A DNA stretch of 64,000 nucleotides from NCBI RefSeq assembly GCF_000422725.1, contig NZ_KE383909.1, forward strand, positions 1,312,806-1,376,805. Reading direction: 5' to 3'. Position numbers and translations under genes: made by a program. The DNA is from Flavobacterium subsaxonicum WB 4.1-42 = DSM 21790 (GTDB lineage: Bacteria; Bacteroidota; Bacteroidia; Flavobacteriales; Flavobacteriaceae). The notes under the pieces are model-generated. The model was given only the letters and a program-made list of their open reading frames with translations, made no database searches and was not told the DNA's origin. Below are positions 8,389 to 18,280 of the stretch, piece after piece; the first letter of the stretch is position 1; each line of letters begins with the position of its first letter.

Positions 8389-9753
8389 ATGAAAAATAAA
8401 ACAGGTAATTACAGGTGGACAATATGTGCGCTGCTCTTTTTTGGCACCACAATTAACTATCTCGACCGTCAGGTTTTAAGCTTGCTGCACCCTGTTTTAG
8501 AAAAAGAATTTGGCTGGACAAACTCTGATTACGGCACCATAACGGCGGTTTTTCAGCTGGCATATGCCTTTTTTATGCTTTTAGCAGGGCGTTTTGTAGA
8601 CAAACTGGGCGTTAAAAAGGGTTATACCATTGCGCTGATTATCTGGTCAATTGGTGCTATGATACACGCCTATGCCATAGAAATTGGCACTGTGGCCGCA
8701 AACGTTTTAGGGGTTATAGGCATCTCAGGAATCTCGGTATCGGTATTGGGTTTTATAGTTGCAAGGCTGGTTTTGGGCATGGGAGAATCGGCTAACTTTC
8801 CGGCGGCCATAAAGGCAACGGCAGAGTATTTTCCTAAAAAAGAACGCGCCCTGGCTACAGGTATTTTTAATTCAGGCTCTAACATCGGGGCAATCCTGGC
8901 ACCGCTAACCGTGCCGTGGCTGGCCTATCATTTGGGTTGGCAAAGCTCTTTTATAGTTATTGGCGCACTGGGTTTTGTATGGCTTATTTTCTGGCTGTAT
9001 TATTATGATACACCCCTGAAACAAAAACGATTATCTACCGAAGAACTGCAATACATAGCGCACGATACGGTGTATGATAAAATATCAGAACCTTATCCTG
9101 AAATTAAAGTCAACTGGCTTAAGCTGTTAACCTTTAGGCAAACCTGGGCTTTTACGGCAGGTAAATTTTTTACCGATGGTATTTGGTGGTTTTTCCTGTT
9201 CTGGCTGCCATCGTACCTAACGGGCCAGTTTAATTTAACCACCACGCAAATTACCCTGCCCCTAACAATACTCTACACCATGACAATGGCCGGTAGCATT
9301 GGCGGTGGCTGGTTTCCCATTTATTTTATTAACAAAGGATATTCATCGTATGACGGACGTATGAAAGCTATGTTCATCATTGCGCTCTTTCCGCTTGTCG
9401 TGTTGTTAATACAACCGTTTGGTTACCTGTCCTTCTGGGTTCCGGTAATTTTAATAGGCATTGGAGCATCGGCACACCAGGCGTGGTCGGCTAATGTATA
9501 TTCTACTATATCAGATATGTTTCCTAAAGCAGCTGTGGCCAGTGTTGCCGGTATTGGCGGCATGGCGGGCGGAATAAGCGGGGCATTAATGTCGGTTTTT
9601 GTTGGGCGCATCTTCGACCATTACAAAGCCATAGGCGACCCTAAAATGGGCTACACCATAGTGTTTACCATCTGCGCGCTATCGTACCTGCTTGCATGGG
9701 GAATTATGAAACTCCTGGTTCCGAAAATGAAAATCGTTCGATTGGAAGAGTAA
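8389..9753 (+). CDS. MFS transporter, hexuronate (ExuT-like, ACS family)
   Basis: This 454-residue membrane protein has about twelve hydrophobic segments. The first loop carries NYLDRQVLSLL and RFVDKLGVKKGY, typical of the anion:cation symporter family that includes ExuT of E. coli. It probably imports free hexuronate across the inner membrane in symport with protons. It is the last gene of the plus-strand catabolic run, 33 bases after uxaC. Its stop codon directly abuts the stop of the convergent regulator. Substrate assignment rests on family plus neighbours. Confidence 0.85.
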   Translation: MKNKTGNYRWTICALLFFGTTINYLDRQVLSLLHPVLEKEFGWTNSDYGTITAVFQLAYAFFMLLAGRFVDKLGVKKGYTIALIIWSIGAMIHAYAIEIGTVAANVLGVIGISGISVSVLGFIVARLVLGMGESANFPAAIKATAEYFPKKERALATGIFNSGSNIGAILAPLTVPWLAYHLGWQSSFIVIGALGFVWLIFWLYYYDTPLKQKRLSTEELQYIAHDTVYDKISEPYPEIKVNWLKLLTFRQTWAFTAGKFFTDGIWWFFLFWLPSYLTGQFNLTTTQITLPLTILYTMTMAGSIGGGWFPIYFINKGYSSYDGRMKAMFIIALFPLVVLLIQPFGYLSFWVPVILIGIGASAHQAWSANVYSTISDMFPKAAVASVAGIGGMAGGISGALMSVFVGRIFDHYKAIGDPKMGYTIVFTICALSYLLAWGIMKLLVPKMKIVRLEE

Positions 9754-10794
9754 CTACGATAATTGCAGGTTGGTAGAATTTCGTAACTGGATAGAGGTTT
9801 CTAATAAAATAGTCTCGTACTTCTGCGCCGTTTTAACCGGGGCATCTATTATCTCTACCAGTTTTGTAAGCGCTAAAAAGCCCATTTCTTTAGCGGGCTG
9901 CCGTATAGTAGATAATGATGGGTTTAGCGCAAAAGCAATATCGGTATTGGCAAAACCAATAACAGCAATCTCTTCGGGCACTTTAATTTTTAGCTCAGCT
10001 AAAATACCTAAAGTACGGGTAGTTATTACATCAGTCGCGCCAAAAATGGCATTCGGCTTTATGTTTTGTTCGGTCAGCTCGCGTAACGAACGGCTTATTG
10101 TGGCGTCCATTTCTTCGGTATTTTCCAGGTTACAAAACACCATGTAGCGCGGGTTAAAAGGTATGTCGAGGTTTTTAAGTGCCTTTTTAAACCCTAAGAT
10201 TCTTGGATTGTTATCGCCAAACTTATCGCCGGTTATAAACATAATCCGCTTACGGTTAATGCTAATAAGTTCTTGCGTGGCTTCCAAAGCACCCTTGTAC
10301 TCATTAACCCCAATTTTTGTGGTTTCAATGGCAGCGTTAATCCTGTCGAACAGCACAATAGGGCAATGATTTTTATTGATGTAGCTAAGATATTCAGAGT
10401 TGGAAGTTTCGCTTACAGGAGCCATTAAAATACCGTCTACCCCTTTCGATATCAGCGAGTCAAGGCAGGCTTTTTCGGTTTCAACATTTTCAAAGCTTTG
10501 CATTATAATAATGTCGTGCCCAGTTTCTAACGATGCTTTCTGGATACCGTCCAGTATCTGCGCTAAAAATGTACTGCTAAAATAAGAGCACACAATAACC
10601 CCTATAGAATTGGTATGGCCAATTTTTAAGCTTTTGGCTAACCGGTTTATTTTGTAGTTGTTATCCTTTGCATAATCAGTAATTATCTTTTTTGTTTCGG
10701 CACTAATTTCATAGCTGTTGTTAAGTGCTTTGGATATGGTTGAAACCGAAAAATTTAAAGCCTTTGCAATGTCTTTTATAGTAATATTGCTCAT
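9754..10794 (-). CDS. LacI family transcriptional regulator
   Basis: The 346-residue protein has an N-terminal helix-turn-helix (MSNITIKDIAKALNFSVSTI, residues 1-20), a hinge helix near residues 50-58, and a periplasmic-binding-protein-like sensor domain from about 62 to the end (GVIVCSYFSS, GVDGILMAP, FDRI, RKRIMFITGD, IAVIGFANTD). It sits convergent to the hexuronate transporter and next to the esterase-SusD-SusC genes. It is the only transcription factor in the locus, and four candidate operators lie in the locus promoters. The ligand is likely a hexuronate or pathway intermediate, which is inference. Confidence 0.93.
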   Translation of the reverse strand: MSNITIKDIAKALNFSVSTISKALNNSYEISAETKKIITDYAKDNNYKINRLAKSLKIGHTNSIGVIVCSYFSSTFLAQILDGIQKASLETGHDIIIMQSFENVETEKACLDSLISKGVDGILMAPVSETSNSEYLSYINKNHCPIVLFDRINAAIETTKIGVNEYKGALEATQELISINRKRIMFITGDKFGDNNPRILGFKKALKNLDIPFNPRYMVFCNLENTEEMDATISRSLRELTEQNIKPNAIFGATDVITTRTLGILAELKIKVPEEIAVIGFANTDIAFALNPSLSTIRQPAKEMGFLALTKLVEIIDAPVKTAQKYETILLETSIQLRNSTNLQLS

Positions 10795-10806
10795 ATATGC
10801 GGTACT

Positions 10807-10842
10807 CCTGATTAGATTAGCCTACTATAACGATTAATCAGG
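10807..10842. promoter_or_regulatory. Inverted repeat in the lacI upstream region
   Basis: CCTGATTA (10807-10814) and TAATCAGG (10835-10842) are perfect 8-bp mirror arms separated by 20 bases, immediately upstream of the regulator start. Between them lies ACTATAACG, a partial match to the shared 24-bp motif. It could be an autoregulatory site. No function is demonstrated. Confidence 0.4.
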
Positions 10843-10995
10843 GTGGATGCCTCAATTAATCTAAGTGATGATTTTAATATCTATTTCGTTTGAAATTGAC
10901 TTATTTACCACAATATTACATTTTTTTTTAGTGCTTTAGAAATTTTAAAGCCGATTTTTTAAACTATTTATATTGTCCGCACTGCTATATTTATT

Positions 10996-12933
10996 TCATT
11001 CAACCTTTGTTTTAAAAGGCGTTGCAGGCAGGCCTTCTTTGTTGTACAAATTGGCCGTTGCCGGGTTATCTGCCCAGGCATAGGTAACGTAGATGGGGTC
11101 TGTAATTTGGTCGCTCCAAATCGTAACCTCATCTTTGCCTGTTATTTTAGCCATTGCCCACACATATTTTTGGTCTGCGCCGGCAATTGCAAAATACTGT
11201 AATGCAGCATTGCCTTTTACAGTCAGGCCGCTGCCCACATCCTTAAACCTGATAATTAATTTATTACCCTTTTTAGTAACAACCTTTACAGAAGGCCCTG
11301 AAGCCACGATTTTCTTATCGCCATACACCAGCTTTTCTGCCTGAAGTGCCAGCCGCTCTCCCACACCTTTTTTGTTTAGCGGATGAATATCATTCCATTC
11401 TCCCAGGTCGATGGCTACCGCCATTGCCGTGTTATTGATGGCGAGCAAATTAGCCTGCTGCTCTCTAAGTGCGGCCCAGTTGCTTTCGCCGGGACTTGTT
11501 TTTTGCTCCATAAAGCCGGGAAGCTGCACATAGATAAATGGGAAATCCTGACCCCATCCGGCTCTCCAATCGGCAATGAGGGTTTTCATAAGGTCGGCAT
11601 ATTCTTCGGGCTTACCCGCATTAGATTCCCCCTGATACCAAAGCGCCCCTTTAATAGTGTAGTTTTCCAACGGTGCAATCATGGCATTATACAGGCCGGT
11701 AGGCTTAAACCTGACAATAACCTGCGATTTTACAGGTGGCATTGCATAGCCGGTTTTAAAGTTCCAGGTGCCTGCAAGGCTAAGGGTATCTGTACCTGCA
11801 ATTAATTGATAATCTTTATCTAAAACAAAGCCCCCTTTACCCGAATTACTAATTACCCTTATAGCAATAGTGTTTTTGCCCGGTTTTAAAATGTTAGCCT
11901 CAAGCTTGTATTTTCTTGGCGGATACTGGTAAGACGTTGTGCCCACAAACGCACCGTTAACAAAAACCGAATCGGCGTCTACAATCCTGCCCATAATAAG
12001 CTTTGCCGGTTTGCCCGCCATTGCCGGTGGCACCTCTATTGTTTTTCTAAACCAGACCGCGCCGTTAACAGCCCCCGTTTGGGTATCTGCCCAATAGCCG
12101 GGTATTTGCATTGTAGCCCAGCCTTTGTCATCATAAGTGGCCGACTTCCAGTTGTTTTTTAAACCTTCATCATTTTTGTTGAGTTCGCTGTACCAGTCGC
12201 GGTTTATTGTTTTGTTTTCCTGTTCTATCTGGGTTATCAGCTTATCGTCTTTAAAACGTTGGGCATCTGCAAAATACTCCGGAAACTTTTTAATACCGGC
12301 CTCGCTAATCCATGCCTGCGCCGGCGATCCTCCCAGGGCGGCATTAATTATCCCTATAGGAATGTTGTGTTTTTTATTGATGTACGATGCAAAAAAATAT
12401 GCCACACCCGAAAAATCGGCTATGGTTTGAGGGCTGACCGATTGCCACTTACCCGAACTTACATCTGTTTGTTTACCCTTAAAATTAGCAACATCGGGTA
12501 CTAAAAATTGCCTTATGTTGGGTTTGTTGGCCGTAGCCTCATCCGGGTAGGTATCCATAAGCCTGCCCATGCCCAGCTCCATGTTAGACTGCCCACTGCA
12601 CAGCCAAACATCGCCAAACATAATATTGCTTACCGTAATAGTGTTCGATGCATTAAACGTCATGGTATGTGGCCCACCGGCTTTTTGCGGAGGTAATTGT
12701 ATTATCCACTCTCCTGCTGTACTGGTGGTGGCGGTATAATTTTTTGAGCCGAATTGCAAACTTACTTTTTCGTTAGGGGCAGCCCATCCCCAGATCTTTA
12801 AATTTTCAGAATGCTGCAGCACCATGCCATCGCTTATTAGTTTAGGCAACCGTATCTGGGCGAAAGCCGCAAACTGCATTATAAAAAATAGCGCTGCTAC
12901 CGTATAAATTGCCCTATTGAATTTAAAGTCCAT
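10996..12933 (-). CDS. Sialate O-acetylesterase family (SGNH) acetylesterase
   Basis: The 645-residue product is numbered from the ATG at 12933; an in-frame TTG 15 bases upstream is less likely. A signal peptide ends at AAFAQ. The nucleophile region is LCSGQSNM (S116), with WYQGESN and the DxxH motif of DIHPLN completing an SGNH hydrolase. Between the two halves (about residues 245-375) is an inserted GH2-like jelly-roll domain (DKGWATMQIPGYW, VWFRKTIEVP, VFVNGAFVG). Members deacetylate sialic acids or acetylated xylan. Near GH115 and a CE4-like enzyme, a hemicellulose acetyl group is the likelier target. It follows susD across a hairpin at 12981-13008. Confidence 0.85.
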   Translation of the reverse strand: MDFKFNRAIYTVAALFFIMQFAAFAQIRLPKLISDGMVLQHSENLKIWGWAAPNEKVSLQFGSKNYTATTSTAGEWIIQLPPQKAGGPHTMTFNASNTITVSNIMFGDVWLCSGQSNMELGMGRLMDTYPDEATANKPNIRQFLVPDVANFKGKQTDVSSGKWQSVSPQTIADFSGVAYFFASYINKKHNIPIGIINAALGGSPAQAWISEAGIKKFPEYFADAQRFKDDKLITQIEQENKTINRDWYSELNKNDEGLKNNWKSATYDDKGWATMQIPGYWADTQTGAVNGAVWFRKTIEVPPAMAGKPAKLIMGRIVDADSVFVNGAFVGTTSYQYPPRKYKLEANILKPGKNTIAIRVISNSGKGGFVLDKDYQLIAGTDTLSLAGTWNFKTGYAMPPVKSQVIVRFKPTGLYNAMIAPLENYTIKGALWYQGESNAGKPEEYADLMKTLIADWRAGWGQDFPFIYVQLPGFMEQKTSPGESNWAALREQQANLLAINNTAMAVAIDLGEWNDIHPLNKKGVGERLALQAEKLVYGDKKIVASGPSVKVVTKKGNKLIIRFKDVGSGLTVKGNAALQYFAIAGADQKYVWAMAKITGKDEVTIWSDQITDPIYVTYAWADNPATANLYNKEGLPATPFKTKVE

Positions 12934-12980
12934 TTTTTTGATTTTCAAGTATTAAAAATAGTGGTTACACCCTTAACAAC

Positions 12981-13008
12981 AAAACGGGTGAAACAATTCA
13001 CCCGTTTT
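12981..13008 (-). terminator. Hairpin between susD and the esterase gene
   Basis: A 12-bp perfect stem (AAAACGGGTGAA / TTCACCCGTTTT) with a 4-base loop lies 36 bases after the susD stop. On the minus strand it is followed by TTTTGTTGTT. It probably lowers transcription into the esterase gene so that SusCD are made in excess. Confidence 0.7.
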
Positions 13009-13043
13009 ATAATCATGTTATATCAATATAGTATACACCCTTG

Positions 13044-14987
13044 TTAATTGTAACCCGGGTTTTGGTACCCTACTGCCGATCCATCCATACGGTCTAACTG
13101 ACTTTGCGGAATTGGGCGCAGGTATAAATTAGGCGTAATGGTACGCTGAAAAGTTTGTGGCGTTACGCTGGTAGCCGTCATGCCGCCAATTACGTAGGTA
13201 GATGCATACTCTGTCCATTTTTGAGTACGAACAAGGTCGTACCAACGGTAGCCTTCGCCATAAAATTCGCGAGAGCGTTCGGCTAAAATAAAATCAATAT
13301 TTACAGCAGCAGGCGTGGCAGCAGCCATTGCGGCACTGTTATCCTGTATTTTAGTAACGTTGCCGTTATTATCAAAACGCCATTTACCGGCACGTTCACG
13401 TAACACATTAACAAGGTCTCTCGCACTCCTGCCCCCTTGTGTAGCGGCGCCTTTAACGGCTGCCTCTGCGGCAATAAGGTAAAGCTCTGAGAATTTAGCA
13501 ATGTTAAACGGACGTGTATTACCTGCATTAGGCTGGCCTAAACCGCCATTGTTATCGGTACGGTAGGTGCCCAGTTTCCATAAACCCGGATATCTTAGCC
13601 TGTTGATGCCTTGTGGCGAAATTACATAATCGGCCCTGCCCGGTAAAACACCGGCGCCAATGTTGCTTTTATAAACCGAGTTAGAATAATCTATAGAAGA
13701 TGAAGGTTCATCGTCCAGGAAGGTTAATATAGCATCGCCAGGTACAACCTGCTCGTTGTTTGCATTGTAAAGAAACGGATTGGTTATACCGCCTTTGTTC
13801 CAGTTGCCACGGTAAACGGTTGTAAAAGTACCGTCGTAGCGAGAATCGTTTGTTTTATCGGCAAAGGTATTTGTAATTACCCCAATGGTTGGCGCCATAC
13901 AAGACCACGGACGGCCAAGGTGCTGTTCTGCCTCACGCTGAACTGAACTTATAAGGTTAGCCTGTTGTGTATCAGCAGAGCTCCTTATAAGGGTGTAGTT
14001 AGACGTCATCATCCAAACCGAAAAGTTGTCGGGCGATGCACCTGTACCGTAAGTAAGGCTTCCACCGTTAAAAAATTCGCTCGACTCGGTATGGTCGGCA
14101 TACAATAGTATTTCGTTGTTGCGGTCGTTTTGTGCAAGGTTAACATCATAATAGGTTGGCTGTAAACCAAACGAACCCGGACTGTCTATACCTGCCGTAG
14201 CAACATCATAAGCCTGCTGAAAATACCATTGCGCATCGTGCCCATCAGGGTCTACCCTCGATGTTTCCGGATAGGTAGGTATGTTGTTTGGGTTTTCCAG
14301 CCACCATGCATAAGTTAGGTAGGCTTTTGCAAGATAAAGGCGCGCCACTGTTTTTGTAGCCCCACCGGTTACACGGCCAACATCGGGTAAATCGTTAACA
14401 GCAGTAAGCAGGTCCGGGAATACCGCCCTCGTATACACTTCGGGCACAGTGTTACGCACCGATGCTTTTGTAGTGTTGCTGTTAAACATCAGCTCTCCAG
14501 ATCCTAAGTCTAAAGGCACACCCCCAAACGTTTGCACCAATAAAAAGTAATCAAAAGCACGGAAAAAACGTGCCTCAGCTATAATTGCATTGGTAATGGT
14601 AGGTACTGCTACCGCATTTTCTATAATGCCGCTTGCCGTATTAATGTTAGAGTACACGGTATTCCACAACACGTCAGACCGGCTCGATGTGCCCGTTAGC
14701 TGCCCAACGCCCGAAAGGTCCATGTCTTTAAAGTTGCCATCGCCGCTCGATCCGTACGTTACCTCATCGGTACCCGTAAGGCAGGCGTTATAATAATAGC
14801 CGTTGCCATAAATGTAGCGCAGGTGAGCATACATAGAGGTTACCCCACCTAAAACACCGTTTTCTGTTTTAAAATACTCAGGCGTATAAATGCTGCGTGG
14901 CTCTTCTTCCAAAATGTCATCGCAACTGCCTAAAACCATTGCCATTACAAGTGCTCCTAATAACGTTTTTATCTTTATATTTTTCAT
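13044..14987 (-). CDS. SusD/RagB family outer-membrane glycan-binding lipoprotein
   Basis: The start chosen is the ATG at 14987, giving 647 residues. An upstream in-frame ATG at 15011 would overlap susC and add a non-signal stretch. The chosen start gives a lipoprotein signal with lipobox VLGSC (C22) followed by acidic DD, which in Bacteroidota fits surface export. SusD-type features include the TPR-rich N-terminal half (RFFRAFDYFLLVQTFGGVPL), AKAYLTYAWW, and the C-terminal FILAERSREFYGEGYRWYDLVR motif. It forms the lid over the SusC barrel. Its start lies 10 bases after the susC stop, so the pair is co-translated. Confidence 0.95.
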   Translation of the reverse strand: MKNIKIKTLLGALVMAMVLGSCDDILEEEPRSIYTPEYFKTENGVLGGVTSMYAHLRYIYGNGYYYNACLTGTDEVTYGSSGDGNFKDMDLSGVGQLTGTSSRSDVLWNTVYSNINTASGIIENAVAVPTITNAIIAEARFFRAFDYFLLVQTFGGVPLDLGSGELMFNSNTTKASVRNTVPEVYTRAVFPDLLTAVNDLPDVGRVTGGATKTVARLYLAKAYLTYAWWLENPNNIPTYPETSRVDPDGHDAQWYFQQAYDVATAGIDSPGSFGLQPTYYDVNLAQNDRNNEILLYADHTESSEFFNGGSLTYGTGASPDNFSVWMMTSNYTLIRSSADTQQANLISSVQREAEQHLGRPWSCMAPTIGVITNTFADKTNDSRYDGTFTTVYRGNWNKGGITNPFLYNANNEQVVPGDAILTFLDDEPSSSIDYSNSVYKSNIGAGVLPGRADYVISPQGINRLRYPGLWKLGTYRTDNNGGLGQPNAGNTRPFNIAKFSELYLIAAEAAVKGAATQGGRSARDLVNVLRERAGKWRFDNNGNVTKIQDNSAAMAAATPAAVNIDFILAERSREFYGEGYRWYDLVRTQKWTEYASTYVIGGMTATSVTPQTFQRTITPNLYLRPIPQSQLDRMDGSAVGYQNPGYN

Positions 14988-14997
14988 AGTTAGTTTT

Positions 14998-17900
14998 TTA
15001 AAATGATACATTCATACCAAATATATAGTTGCGTGTAGTAGGCGTGTTTGTGCCTATGGTTAGCAAACGCGAGTTGTACGCTGTGTTTACCGCCTGGTTT
15101 TCGTTACCATACGAGTTAGGCTCCGGGTCCATGCCCGATTCTTTATGATACGGCGAGTAAATTACAAACGGATTTTGCACCGTGCAGTATAGCCTTAATT
15201 TGCTTATACCGGCATCTTTTAAAAATTGCTGCTGAAACGTATAGCCTAACGATATAGTACGAATTTTTACGTATGATGCATCAAAATAAGCAAGTGTACT
15301 ACCGTATTTAGGGTTGTTACTGCTCATTATACCACCCGGTTTTGGATATTTGGCATCGGTATTTTCGGGTGTCCAATAGTCTACTTTTACGTTACCCCTA
15401 CGGCCATCCATCATATTAAGATATCCCGAAGACCCGTATAAAGTGCTTATCAATACACCACCGTGCTGAAATGCACCCACTACGCCAAGGTCAAAACCTT
15501 TGTACGCTACGTGTGTATTAAAACCACCCTGAAATTTAGGGTTAACATCTATAACCTGGCGGTCGGCCTCGCCTATTGCCCTTACCGGTGTACCATCGGC
15601 ATTGTACTCTCCGGTGTATTCTACCTTAATCATACCTGCATTACCACCCGGCTCCAGGATATCCCTGTACGGGTCGCCCTCCTGCCAAAGGCCTGTTTTT
15701 TTGTAATCGTAAAGCACATTTATAGGTTGCCCCACAAACCAGCTGTTACCAATGTCTCTTGTAGCACCACCATCTAAAGCAACAAGCTTGTTGCGGTTGG
15801 CATAGATGTTAACGCCGGCATCCCACGTAAAGCCATTGTAGTTGTCTAATATAATGCCGTTTAAAGAGAATTCAACCCCTTTGTTCTGGGTTTCGCCTAT
15901 GTTGCTAAGGTAGCTTGGTACACCATTGGTAACCGGTAGCAACACGTTAAGCAACACGTCTTCGGTTTTCTGAACATAATATTCAAAAGTACCCGTTATA
16001 CGGTTGTTGAACAACCCAAAGTCTAAACCGTAGTTCCATGTTTTAGAATACTCCCAGCCTAAGTTAGGGCTTGGTGCTTCAGATACATAATAGCCGGTAT
16101 CATAATTTTCGCCCGGACCAAAGTTATACGGCCTTGTGCTTAAAAGGCCCAATGTTTTGTACGGTGGTACCGCCTGGTTAGAGGTTTGCCCGTAGCCTAC
16201 CCTTATTTTTAAAACGTCTATGGCTTTTACATTTTTAAGAAACGACTCTTTATTTACATTCCATCCGGCAGATACCGCAGGATATGTATGCCATTGCTGC
16301 CCTTTGGCAAGTACCGATGAACCATCTGACCTTACTGTTGCGCTTAGCATATAACGATCGTCAAAAGAGTACATTACACGAGCCATATACGATAATAATC
16401 CGTTTTGTGTATACGTCTGGTTGTTCGGGTTAATAATAAGCTCGCCCGCTGCATTACCCAAGTTGTAAAACTGGAAAGCATCTGAAGGGATATCTCTTGC
16501 CGAAACCGATGAGTAGTTGTACGTATTTTGCTGTGCCGAGTATAATGCCACGGCATTTACCTTATGCTTTTCGGCAAAAGTACGGTCGTACGTTAAAAGG
16601 TTTTCTACCGCCCAGTTGGTTGTCATGGAGTGGTTAATATTAGCTGTAGAAACCGTAGTTTCGTTAACGTTAAATACCCCCTGGCCTGTATAGCTTCCAC
16701 CGTCTGACATACGGATGGTACCACCTAAGTTAGTACGGAATTTTAATCCTTCTATACCCGGTATTTTAACCTCGGCATAAACTGTGTTGTACGATGAAAA
16801 TGCCCTTATCTGGTCTACATATTTATCGCCAAGGCCTTCTAAACCTTCCCTTGTATATACATACTGGTCGTCTAACGGCGATTTTACAAATCGTTTTAGC
16901 GTGCCATCTTCGTTATACGGGTTAGCAATAGGCGACTGACTTAAAACGCCATACATATTTATGCTGTTACCGCTCGAAATGGAATAGTTATTATTTGAAC
17001 TGAAACCAAACCTAAAGGCACCAATTTCCTGGTCTAACGAGGCCTGTAACGAGAAACGTTCGTAATCCTGTAATGGTATTACTGCTTCATCTTTAAAGTA
17101 GCTCATACTAAAGTTATAGCTGCCCTTAGCTGTACCGCCAGATATGCCTAAGTAATGGTTAGTAATCGTACTTGTTTTTTTGTAGAAAAGATCCTGCCAG
17201 TCGGTATTTACACCATCAGCCTCATCTACACCGTTAGAGGTATAAATACCTGCATCGGCACGAAGCTTAGAGAATTCGGCGCCGTTCATCATAGGGTACT
17301 CGCCAAAAACACTTTTAAGTCCGTAATACGAGTTATATGTAAATTTAGCCTCCTGCCCTTTTACGCCTTTATTGGTTGTAATTAATATAACACCATTAGC
17401 ACCACGTGAACCGTAAATGGCTGTAGCCGATGCATCTTTAAGGATGTCGATACTCTTAATATCATCGGTACTAATATCGCCAATAGAGCCCGCAAACGGT
17501 ATGCCGTCCAGTACAACAAGAGGGTCGTTACTACCGGTTAGCGATCGTGTACCACGTATACGCACCTGCATGGTAGCGCCCGGCTTGCTCGATGTCTGCA
17601 TCATTTCTACACCCGCAATACGCCCCTGCAATGCCTGGGTAATATTGGGCGAAGGCACCTCGCGCAATGCATCGCCTTTTATAGAGGCTACAGATCCGGT
17701 TACGGCCTCCTTGCGCTGTGTACCGTAGCCCACAACAACAACCTCTTTAAGTTCCTGCGTGTCCGATAGCATAGATACGTTAACGGTGCTGCCCTGCACC
17801 ACTACCTCCTGGGGTTTAAACCCAATAGAGGTAAATACAAGCACTGCATTTTTTTGTACCGATATGCTAAATTTACCATCCATATCGGTAATGGTTGCAT

Positions 17901-18081
17901 TGCTGGTACCTTTAATAACAACATTAACACCCGGTATGCCCAAATTATCTTCGGGAGAGATAACAGTACCGGTAACTTCTATATTTTGCTCTTGTGCAAA
18001 ACTAAAGTGTGTGGTTAAGCATAACATAAGTAATAGTATCAAACGCTTTGATGTGGATGATACGAGGTAGATGTTCTCCAT
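14998..18081 (-). CDS. SusC/RagA family TonB-dependent outer-membrane transporter
   Basis: This 1027-residue protein starts with a signal peptide ending SFAQ (residue 30). A carboxypeptidase-regulatory-like domain follows (about 35-112, VTGTVISPEDNLGIPGVNVVIKG split over residues 36-58), then a TonB-box-like ELKEVVVVGYG. The plug domain (about 125-235) carries the family text ALQGRIAGVEM, IRGTRSL and SATAIYGSRGANGV. The rest is the 22-strand barrel ending in an aromatic C-terminal residue (MNVSF). It imports oligosaccharides across the outer membrane with SusD. No anti-sigma/ECF pair or hybrid two-component sensor is next to it, so control probably comes from the LacI-type regulator. Confidence 0.96.
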   Translation of the reverse strand: MENIYLVSSTSKRLILLLMLCLTTHFSFAQEQNIEVTGTVISPEDNLGIPGVNVVIKGTSNATITDMDGKFSISVQKNAVLVFTSIGFKPQEVVVQGSTVNVSMLSDTQELKEVVVVGYGTQRKEAVTGSVASIKGDALREVPSPNITQALQGRIAGVEMMQTSSKPGATMQVRIRGTRSLTGSNDPLVVLDGIPFAGSIGDISTDDIKSIDILKDASATAIYGSRGANGVILITTNKGVKGQEAKFTYNSYYGLKSVFGEYPMMNGAEFSKLRADAGIYTSNGVDEADGVNTDWQDLFYKKTSTITNHYLGISGGTAKGSYNFSMSYFKDEAVIPLQDYERFSLQASLDQEIGAFRFGFSSNNNYSISSGNSINMYGVLSQSPIANPYNEDGTLKRFVKSPLDDQYVYTREGLEGLGDKYVDQIRAFSSYNTVYAEVKIPGIEGLKFRTNLGGTIRMSDGGSYTGQGVFNVNETTVSTANINHSMTTNWAVENLLTYDRTFAEKHKVNAVALYSAQQNTYNYSSVSARDIPSDAFQFYNLGNAAGELIINPNNQTYTQNGLLSYMARVMYSFDDRYMLSATVRSDGSSVLAKGQQWHTYPAVSAGWNVNKESFLKNVKAIDVLKIRVGYGQTSNQAVPPYKTLGLLSTRPYNFGPGENYDTGYYVSEAPSPNLGWEYSKTWNYGLDFGLFNNRITGTFEYYVQKTEDVLLNVLLPVTNGVPSYLSNIGETQNKGVEFSLNGIILDNYNGFTWDAGVNIYANRNKLVALDGGATRDIGNSWFVGQPINVLYDYKKTGLWQEGDPYRDILEPGGNAGMIKVEYTGEYNADGTPVRAIGEADRQVIDVNPKFQGGFNTHVAYKGFDLGVVGAFQHGGVLISTLYGSSGYLNMMDGRRGNVKVDYWTPENTDAKYPKPGGIMSSNNPKYGSTLAYFDASYVKIRTISLGYTFQQQFLKDAGISKLRLYCTVQNPFVIYSPYHKESGMDPEPNSYGNENQAVNTAYNSRLLTIGTNTPTTRNYIFGMNVSF

Positions 18082-18187
18082 ATATTAGTTTAGTTAATTA
18101 TTAGTTTGTTTGGTTTGTTCTCGGTAAAAATGGTTAGCACATAAGTTACTGTGTAATAAGGGTTATTGTTTTAGATGGCCAATCGGC

Positions 18188-18211
18188 AACAATAACGTTT
18201 TCGTAAATTAA
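18188..18211 (+). promoter_or_regulatory. Second, weaker copy of the shared motif in the susC leader
   Basis: AATAACGTTTTCGTAAATTA in the plus direction matches 19 of 24 positions of the stronger site at 18281-18304, and is in the opposite orientation to it. It would lie downstream of the predicted transcription start of susC, a position typical for a repressor roadblock or a looping partner. Confidence 0.45.
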
Positions 18212-18238
18212 GTGTTTGTCTCTTATGGTACTATAGAC

Positions 18239-18246
18239 CAAAAGTA
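18239..18246 (-). promoter_or_regulatory. Candidate -7 element of susC
   Basis: TACTTTTG on the minus strand fits TAnnTTTG and is identical to the GH2 element. GTTG lies 21 bases upstream as an approximate -33 box. The shared 24-bp motif ends 34 bases upstream, exactly as at GH2. Confidence 0.5.
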
Positions 18247-18280
18247 AAATTTAGTTAAAGAGGGGTGCAACAAATGGAAT

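Noticed and set aside
14988..15011. Upstream ATG for susD at 15011
   Set aside because: It would overlap susC and put a polar stretch before the lipoprotein signal; the ATG at 14987 gives a clean lipobox.
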